DNA of 64,000 nucleotides from Streptomyces mutabilis. Lineage in GTDB: Bacteria > Actinomycetota > Actinomycetes > Streptomycetales > Streptomycetaceae. The notes under the pieces were generated by a model, which saw nothing but the letters and a program-made list of their open reading frames with translations, made no database searches and had not been told where the DNA came from. Position 1 is the stretch's first letter; each line of letters begins with the position of its first letter. The position numbers and the translations under genes were made by a program. The stretch is taken from contig NZ_BMTT01000004.1 in NCBI RefSeq assembly GCF_014649815.1, positions 62,001-126,000 on the forward strand. The letters run 5' to 3'. Positions 62,793-64,000 of the stretch are shown here, one piece after another.

Positions 62793-64000
62793 TCACGCTT
62801 GCTGGGCTTCTCCGGATCGCCTCGGTCGCCACGCCGACTCGCGCAGCAGCCGCAGCCCGTTGAGGCCGACCAGCACGGTCGATCCCTCGTGGCCGGCGAC
62901 GCCGAGCGGCAGCGGGAGGTGTCCGATCAGGTCCCACAGGACGAGGACGGTGATGAACGTACCGGCGATGACCAGGTTCTGGAGGACCAGCCCGCGGGCG
63001 CGCCGGGACAGGTCCACGACGGCGGGTACGGCGGCCAGTTCGTCGCGCACCACGACCGCGTCCGCCGTCTCCAGGGCGAGGTCGGAGCCTGCCCTGCCCA
63101 TGGCGACGCCGGCGTGCGCGGCGGCGAGGGCGGGCGCGTCGTTGACGCCGTCGCCGACGAAGAGCACCTTGCGGCCGGCCCGCTCCAGTTCCCGTACGGC
63201 CTCGACCTTGCCCTCGGGAAGCAGGTCGGCGCGGACGTCGGTGATGCCGGTCGCCGTGGCCACACGGGCGGCGGCGGGTGCGTTGTCGCCGGTGAGGAGG
63301 GCGGGGGCGGTACCGGTGAGGGCGGTGAGCGCGGCGGTGGCCCCGGCGGCGTCGGCGCGCAGGCGGTCGGTGAGGGCGAGGGTGCCGACGGGGGTGCCGT
63401 CGCGGGTGACCTGGACGGTGGTCTCGGCGCCCTCGGGGGTCTCGGCGCGGCCGACGTGCACCTCGTGACCGTCGACGACCGCCGTGACGCCGCGGCCCGG
63501 GGTCGCCGCGAAGTCCTGTGCGGGGGCGATACGCAGTTCCCGGGCGCGGGCGGCGGACACGATCGCACGGGCGAGGGGGTGTTCGCTGGGGTGCTCGGCC
63601 GCTGCGGCGAGCGCGAGGAGGGCGTCCTCGTCGAGGCCGCTGCCCGGCAGCGGGCGTACGGCGGTGACCTCGGGGGTGCCCTCGGTGAGGGTGCCGGTCT
63701 TGTCGAGGGCGACGCTGTCGATCTCGCCGAGGCGTTCCATGGCGACCGCCGACTTCACCAGGACGCCGTGGCGGCCGGCGTTGGCGATGGCGGAGAGCAG
63801 GGGCGGCATCGTCGCGAGGACGACCGCGCAGGGCGAGGCGACGATCATGAAGGTCATGGCGCGCAGCAGGGCGTCCGTGAGGTCGGCGCCGAAGGCGAGC
63901 GGGATGCCGAAGACCGCGAGGGTGGCGACCACCACGCCGACGGCGTAGCGCTGCTCGATCTTCTCGATGAACAGTTGCGTCGGCGCCTTGGTGCGGGACG
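62793..64000 (-). CDS. P1B-4-type heavy-metal ATPase (partial, N-terminus beyond right edge)
   Basis: The C-terminal 402 residues of a metal P-type ATPase. It has SPC (not CPC) in the TM motif MIVASPCAVVLA, phosphorylation site DKTGTLTEGTP, HP motif SEHPLARAI, GDGVNDAPALAAAHAG hinge, and HEGSTVLVGLNGLRLL in the last membrane segment. SPC with HEGST marks the P1B-4 (Co/Zn/Fe; CtpD/CtpJ-like) class. The open frame continues to the window edge, so the start is missing. Confidence 0.92.
   Translation of the reverse strand, partial: SRTKAPTQLFIEKIEQRYAVGVVVATLAVFGIPLAFGADLTDALLRAMTFMIVASPCAVVLATMPPLLSAIANAGRHGVLVKSAVAMERLGEIDSVALDKTGTLTEGTPEVTAVRPLPGSGLDEDALLALAAAAEHPSEHPLARAIVSAARARELRIAPAQDFAATPGRGVTAVVDGHEVHVGRAETPEGAETTVQVTRDGTPVGTLALTDRLRADAAGATAALTALTGTAPALLTGDNAPAAARVATATGITDVRADLLPEGKVEAVRELERAGRKVLFVGDGVNDAPALAAAHAGVAMGRAGSDLALETADAVVVRDELAAVPAVVDLSRRARGLVLQNLVIAGTFITVLVLWDLIGHLPLPLGVAGHEGSTVLVGLNGLRLLRESAWRPRRSGEAQQA

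Overview
The window is high-GC actinobacterial DNA and almost certainly a Streptomyces chromosome. The evidence is strong third-position G/C, GTG starts with GGAGG-type ribosome sites, 4-bp ATGA/GTGA gene overlaps, several probable leaderless genes, a ten-gene Streptomyces-type gas-vesicle cluster, many Streptomyces DUF families, F420-dependent oxidoreductases, and a complete ethylmalonyl-CoA gene set. From memory, the order (sigma factor - gvp cluster - ccr operon - psd/pssA - DNA alkylation repair) resembles a conserved arm region of the S. coelicolor chromosome. That is recall, not a search.

Layout. 1-4.2 kb: a gene tail, a DedA-like membrane protein, an MBL hydrolase coupled to a degenerate aminotransferase, and a repeat-rich exported protein. 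4.8-9.4 kb: a SigB/F-type sigma factor, an AraC-VOC pair and a UvrA-like ABC ATPase. 9.4-17.2 kb: stress and accessory genes, including a frameshifted small membrane protein, a DUF2795 protein, an internally deleted CBS gene, a PfpI protein, an Rv2629/Balon-like aeRF1-family protein, an ABC-F ATPase, a PAP2-diacylglycerol kinase fusion, a methyltransferase and a tiny hydrophobic protein. 17.3-27.4 kb: one minus-strand block reading FAD oxidoreductase - transketolase - LigD-type polymerase - gvpO-A-F-G-Y-Z-J-L-S-K.

27.6-46.6 kb: metabolic genes, a tightly packed four-peptidase operon (M55, M20, S9, S66), an MFS pump fused to three beta-sandwich domains, an SRPBCC protein facing a radical SAM gene with a LexA-type box, an exported peptidase-like hydrolase, and RidA-GNAT. 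46.9-56.1 kb: a tandem 3-hydroxyacyl-CoA dehydrogenase, a TetR regulator and the ethylmalonyl-CoA operon ccr - mutase - HpcH/HpaI lyase - MaoC hydratase - acyl-CoA dehydrogenase. These convert acetoacetyl/crotonyl-CoA to ethylmalonyl-, methylsuccinyl-, mesaconyl- and methylmalyl-CoA, supplying glyoxylate, propionyl-CoA and polyketide extender units. Next come psd-pssA (phosphatidylethanolamine synthesis), glycerate kinase, NUDIX, sirtuin, an ogt / Ada-AlkA alkylation-repair pair, and a P1B-4 metal ATPase cut by the right edge.

No rRNA, tRNA, CRISPR array or insertion sequence was recognised. The most interesting leads are the aeRF1-family hibernation-factor candidate, the SOS-box radical SAM gene with a clamp-like C-terminus, the palindromic operator inside the ccr promoter, the oppositely charged GvpY/GvpZ tails, and the MFS fusion.
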